Shown: piece by piece, positions 60,247 to 64,000 of the stretch
How the letters are laid out: each line of letters starts with the position of its first letter
Numbering within the stretch: the stretch's first letter is position 1
Assembly (NCBI RefSeq): GCF_023093535.1
Contig: NZ_CP095757.1
Coordinates: forward strand, 558,001-622,000
Length of the DNA stretch: 64,000 nt
Reading direction: 5' to 3'
Source of the DNA: Halovivax limisalsi
GTDB taxonomy: Archaea > Halobacteriota > Halobacteria > Halobacteriales > Natrialbaceae
Notes under the pieces: model-generated
Databases searched by the model: none
What the model saw: the letters and a program-made list of their open reading frames with translations, nothing else
What the model was told of the DNA's origin: nothing
Position numbers and translations under genes: made by a program

Positions 60247-60645
60247 TCAGCGCGCGGTCGGGGTGAACTCGTTGCCCATCGCCTGCTTGACCTGGAGCGC
60301 GGCGCTCGCGGCGAGGCCGCGGGCGACTTCGTCGCACTCGTCGTCGTCGATGACGGAGCCGGTCTCCTCGACGGGCTCGATGTCGGGCGTGAAGCCGGCG
60401 CTGACGGGGTGACCGATCGGCGGCTGGACGGCCACGGTCACCTGCGGCCCGCCGACGCCCGCCGTGATATCGCTGTCGACGACGTACTCGTCGGGGAGAA
60501 ACTCCCGGGTTCGGGCGGCGACGCGCGAGACGTCCCGGCGGAGGAGGCGTCGCTGTCCCGGCGTCACCTCGTCGAGGTCGTCCGCGGCGCGGTGGCCGGC
60601 CTGCGTGATTCCCGGGCGGCCCGCGTATGGAGTATTGCCGTTCAT
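60247..60645 (-). CDS. DUF5811 family protein
   Basis: 132 aa matching the haloarchaeal DUF5811 family: MNGNTPYAGRPGITQAGHRA, LRRDVSRVAARTREFLPDEY, VAVQPPIGHPVSAGFTPDIE. The function is unknown. The conserved family start supports ATG 60645. It lies downstream of pdaD on the same strand with a 144-bp gap. Confidence 0.85.
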   Translation of the reverse strand: MNGNTPYAGRPGITQAGHRAADDLDEVTPGQRRLLRRDVSRVAARTREFLPDEYVVDSDITAGVGGPQVTVAVQPPIGHPVSAGFTPDIEPVEETGSVIDDDECDEVARGLAASAALQVKQAMGNEFTPTAR

Positions 60646-60789
60646 GAGAAAGTCGGTACCGACCCAACGAGACGCCCGGCCAAAAACGTTTGGCTCAGTT
60701 CAGTGCGGTGGCGATGCTGATCGGCGGCTCGCGTGTCGCTTCGCTCCCGCTCGCATTTTCGAGGCCTCGCTGGCGCTCGGCCTCGCAAC

Positions 60790-61269
60790 TCACACGATCG
60801 GTTCGCTCTCGCCGTAGACGGCGACGGCGACGGCCGCCGCGTACTCGCCGGCGTCCGCGCTGGCGCGCTCGACGATCACCTGCGGTTCGCCCAGATTCCA
60901 GTCCCGGAGGTCGCTCCCGGCGGCCAGCCCCTCGCGAATCCGCCGTTCGACGTCCGCCGGTTCGACCTCGCCAGCCGCTTCGTAGAACAATCCCGGCCCG
61001 TCGTCGACCGACTCGACCCAGCCGAGGCCGGCGCTCACGCTCGTCGGCCCGGCCGCCCTCGCCCGGCCTTCCACGACGGTCAGGCGCTCGCCCGCCGGGC
61101 CGAGATCCGGCGCCGTCCCGACTCCCTCGACGGGGACGCCGGCCGGGATCACCGACGAGACCGTGACGAGGTTGTAGTTCTCGACGCCCGCGTCCGCGAG
61201 CGCCGCGTCGTAGGCCGCCATCGCCGTCGGGCCTGTCGCCGATCCCTGGACGACCTGGATGGTACTCAT
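60790..61269 (-). CDS. pdaD: Pyruvoyl-dependent arginine decarboxylase
   Basis: 159 aa. The self-cleavage site is the Ser38-Ser39 pair in VTVSSVIPAGVP; Ser39 would become the pyruvoyl group. Other family features: GSATGPTAMAAYDAAL, ENYNLVTVSSV, AGERLTVVEGRA and VSAGLGWVE. It converts arginine to agmatine for polyamine synthesis and for agmatidine of tRNA-Ile2. Its ATG overlaps the stop of the upstream lipoprotein gene by one base (TAATG). Confidence 0.93.
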   Translation of the reverse strand: MSTIQVVQGSATGPTAMAAYDAALADAGVENYNLVTVSSVIPAGVPVEGVGTAPDLGPAGERLTVVEGRARAAGPTSVSAGLGWVESVDDGPGLFYEAAGEVEPADVERRIREGLAAGSDLRDWNLGEPQVIVERASADAGEYAAAVAVAVYGESEPIV

Positions 61270-61820
61270 TACCCGATTTCGGGCCTCGGCGGCGTAAGGC
61301 GTTGCGATTCGTCGCCCTCCTTACCGCGCCGATGATACGCGTCCGCCAGCGAGTCGTGGTGCTGGAGGAACGCGGCACCGATCGAGTCGTCGTTCGTCAC
61401 GTACTGGACGCCGAGGTAGCGACTCCTGGCTTCTTCCGTCACGTCCACCGTCGCCCACTCGCCGCCGTCGATTCGCGCGCGAGTTACGTAGTCTGCCGGT
61501 TCTCGCGACCAGCCCTCGTCGATGATCACTTGTGTGGGAATCGATCCTCCTTCCGAGCTATCGGGTGACGAAGTTCCGTTTCTTGAAGATGGACCGGCGA
61601 AATCGACTATCGATGCGACGCCCAACTCGACTACCGTTTCGTATGCCACATCTCCATCCTCTAGCACCTGGGATTCGATCGTGTACCCGCTTGTTGTATC
61701 TATGTTCTCGACCAGGAGGAAATCGAGCGTGGGTTTTCGGTCGGATTCTGTGAGGCACCCCGGAGTGATCGCGAGTCCTGACGCGAGACCGGCGATAGCC
61801 CATCTCCGAGAGCATTTCAT
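61269..61820 (-). CDS. Secreted lipoprotein of unknown function
   Basis: 183 aa from ATG 61820. Signal MKCSRRWAIAGLASGLAITP then GC: basic n-region, hydrophobic core and lipobox. The mature part is beta-rich, with TLDFLLVENIDTTSGYTIES, VELGVASIVDFAG and RIDGGEWATVDVTEEARSRY. No known domain. A TATA box lies about 30 bp upstream. One-base overlap with pdaD implies cotranscription, though a functional link to a cytosolic decarboxylase is not obvious. Confidence 0.75.
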   Translation of the reverse strand: MKCSRRWAIAGLASGLAITPGCLTESDRKPTLDFLLVENIDTTSGYTIESQVLEDGDVAYETVVELGVASIVDFAGPSSRNGTSSPDSSEGGSIPTQVIIDEGWSREPADYVTRARIDGGEWATVDVTEEARSRYLGVQYVTNDDSIGAAFLQHHDSLADAYHRRGKEGDESQRLTPPRPEIG

Positions 61821-61843
61821 GATCTGATTTCCTTCGAAGAGAA

Positions 61844-61856
61844 CATAATTATAACC
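61844..61856 (-). promoter_or_regulatory. TATA box of the lipoprotein-pdaD operon
   Basis: GGTTATAATTATG on the minus strand, about 30 bp upstream of ATG 61820. The stretch from here to 62050 holds no convincing gene. Confidence 0.65.
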
Positions 61857-62050
61857 AATTGCCCGCGGGGTCCGGCGCTTCACTTGGAGAGCGCTGGACC
61901 GAATCCCTCCGAATACAACTCTGGTGGGGTCATGGTAGCAGATTTTTCTGGCTCGTGAGGGGCCACGCCGAACGCGTCGACGTCCGGCAGTAGTAACTGA
62001 GCAATGTTCGAATCGGACTGATCACCGGAACAACGGTGCGGCGGCCGTGA

Positions 62051-62256
62051 GCGTGCCCGTTTGGGCACGCGAGCACGGGGAAAGGCTGGTTCGCGCTAGT
62101 CCACTCACCGCGAGCGAGTCCGCGGAGCGGACGAGCGAGCGGGCCGACGACCGATGTGGAGTGACGCGAAGCGTCACGGAACGGAGGGAGGAGCGCTTTT
62201 CATCGAAGTTTTGCCGAGTGCGGTTGCGTAGCGACCGCACGCAGCGCAAAAGTTCG
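62051..62256 (-). terminator. Conserved multi-hairpin 3' element, copy C (after pan)
   Basis: Begins 3 nt after the pan stop (minus strand). Outer stem TTTTGC/GCAAAA (plus-strand 62246-62251 and 62209-62214). Inner 10-bp stem with one mismatch (62231-62240 / 62218-62227). Linker GATGAAAAGCGCTCCTCC. Second stem GTGACGC/GCGTCAC (62171-62177 / 62161-62167) with loop TTC. Then the CACATCGGTCGTCGGCCC block, a GTCCGC/GCGGAC hairpin, CCAGCCTTTCCCCGT (62075-62089), and a terminal 8-bp hairpin GCGTGCCC/GGGCACGC (62051-62070). Very close to copy B over its full length. Confidence 0.75.
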
Positions 62257-62259
62257 GTA

Positions 62260-63489
<1,230 letters not shown>

Positions 63490-63625
63490 TCTGACGAGCG
63501 ATGGATAAACGGCGGATGTAAATGTGCCTTTGGGTCGCGGTGGCCGACCGTCGGCCGGTTCGATGGCGTCAAGCGGTCGCCAGCAGCCCGGTCGCCGATC
63601 CGGGCGTCGGGTAGCGGGCGGCGGT

Positions 63626-64000
63626 TCAGACGACGAGGTCTTCTAGTTCGTCGAGGCGGTCGTCGTAGCGCGCGATCGCGCGCTCGATCGGGCCCGCCGA
63701 GCGCACGTCGACGCCGGCGATCTCGAGCAGGTCGAGCGGGTACTCGCGCGAGCCGAGCGAGAGGAACTCGCGGTAGTCCGCCGCGGCGTCCTCGCCCTCC
63801 CTGAGGATGGTGTCGGCGAGCGCGAGCGCGGCGGAGATGCCCGTCGCGTACTGGTAGACGTAGAACGCGCGGTAGAAGTGCGGGATGCGCATCCACTCGC
63901 GGGCGATGTGCTCGTCGAGGACCGCGGGCTGGTAGTACCGGTCCTTGCGCTCGCGGAAGAGCTCGTCGAGCCGGTCGGCGGTGAGGGGTTCGCCGGCCTC
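63626..64000 (-). CDS. pepF: Oligoendopeptidase F (M3 family), C-terminal part only
   Basis: The last 124 codons of a gene that enters from the right edge. LTADRLDELFRERKDRYYQP, EHIAREWMRIPHFYRAFYVY and QYATGISAALALADTILREG match the C-terminal helices of PepF-type M3 oligopeptidases. The catalytic HExxH lies outside the window, so activity cannot be judged. It is upstream of pan on the same strand with a 136-bp gap, fitting a protein-turnover neighbourhood. Confidence 0.88.
   Translation of the reverse strand, partial: EAGEPLTADRLDELFRERKDRYYQPAVLDEHIAREWMRIPHFYRAFYVYQYATGISAALALADTILREGEDAAADYREFLSLGSREYPLDLLEIAGVDVRSAGPIERAIARYDDRLDELEDLVV

Noticed and set aside
61880-62068. A 62-codon minus-strand ORF containing LLLPDVDAFGVAPHEPEKSA
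   Set aside because: No start signal or family, and it overlaps the terminal hairpin of 3' element copy C; probably chance.

Overview
The window is a stretch of haloarchaeal chromosome, probably from the Natrialbales/Natrialbaceae side of the class (an inference from gene content, not proven). Evidence: high GC, very acidic proteins, TATA boxes 24-33 nt upstream of start codons (leaderless transcripts), an archaeal group II chaperonin, PAN, aIF1, aIF5B, MC1 chromatin protein, a HalX-type response regulator, an HTH-10 (bacterio-opsin activator type) regulator, F420 genes, and several families known mainly from haloarchaea (DUF5809, DUF5810, DUF5811). No rRNA, tRNA, CRISPR array or intact insertion sequence was seen.

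Layout. 1-5341 and 11402-19123 (both minus) encode two giant secreted surface proteins built from the same parts (8-blade PQQ propeller, PKD, CARDB and carboxypeptidase-regulatory-like domains) in different orders; the second ends in a dockerin. Between them lie a thermosome gene and a PAS kinase / HalX regulator / KaiC-like ATPase operon. 19417-22522 holds an alanine dehydrogenase/ornithine cyclodeaminase family gene, a cupin, a DUF2071 gene and the decayed remains of a tandem duplication. 22700-30795 carries two leucyl-tRNA synthetases, one archaeal type and one with a bacterial-type core, separated by a DUF6176 protein, a universal stress protein and a VapBC module. 30950-38295 has Hsp20, prephenate dehydratase, MC1, an ATP-grasp ligase and pheST. 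38582-45405 has an HTH-10 regulator divergent from a P450, a methyltransferase, RimI, small haloarchaeal families, a Nudix hydrolase, a rhodanese and aIF1. 45673-49899 is a moxR / DUF58 / transglutaminase operon. 50121-53064 has a cold-shock protein, two small proteins and cofE-mer (F420). 53361-58140 has a broken lipoprotein gene, an orphan VapB, a Nudix/eIF2B-like fusion and infB (aIF5B). 58468-64000 has an alpha/beta hydrolase lipoprotein, DUF5811, pyruvoyl arginine decarboxylase, PAN and the end of pepF.

The genes lean toward translation (leuS twice, pheST, infB, aIF1, rimI) and proteostasis (thermosome, Hsp20, PAN, PepF). The most unusual signal is a roughly 120-300 nt multi-hairpin element that begins immediately after the stop codons of thermosome, infB and pan. 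Its linker sequences are conserved, while its stems change with compensating substitutions. Also notable are a datable tandem duplication with a fused junction ORF between leuS and a cupin gene, a palindromic in-frame insertion in the bacterial-type LeuRS, and near-identical 120-bp coding repeats in the first giant gene.
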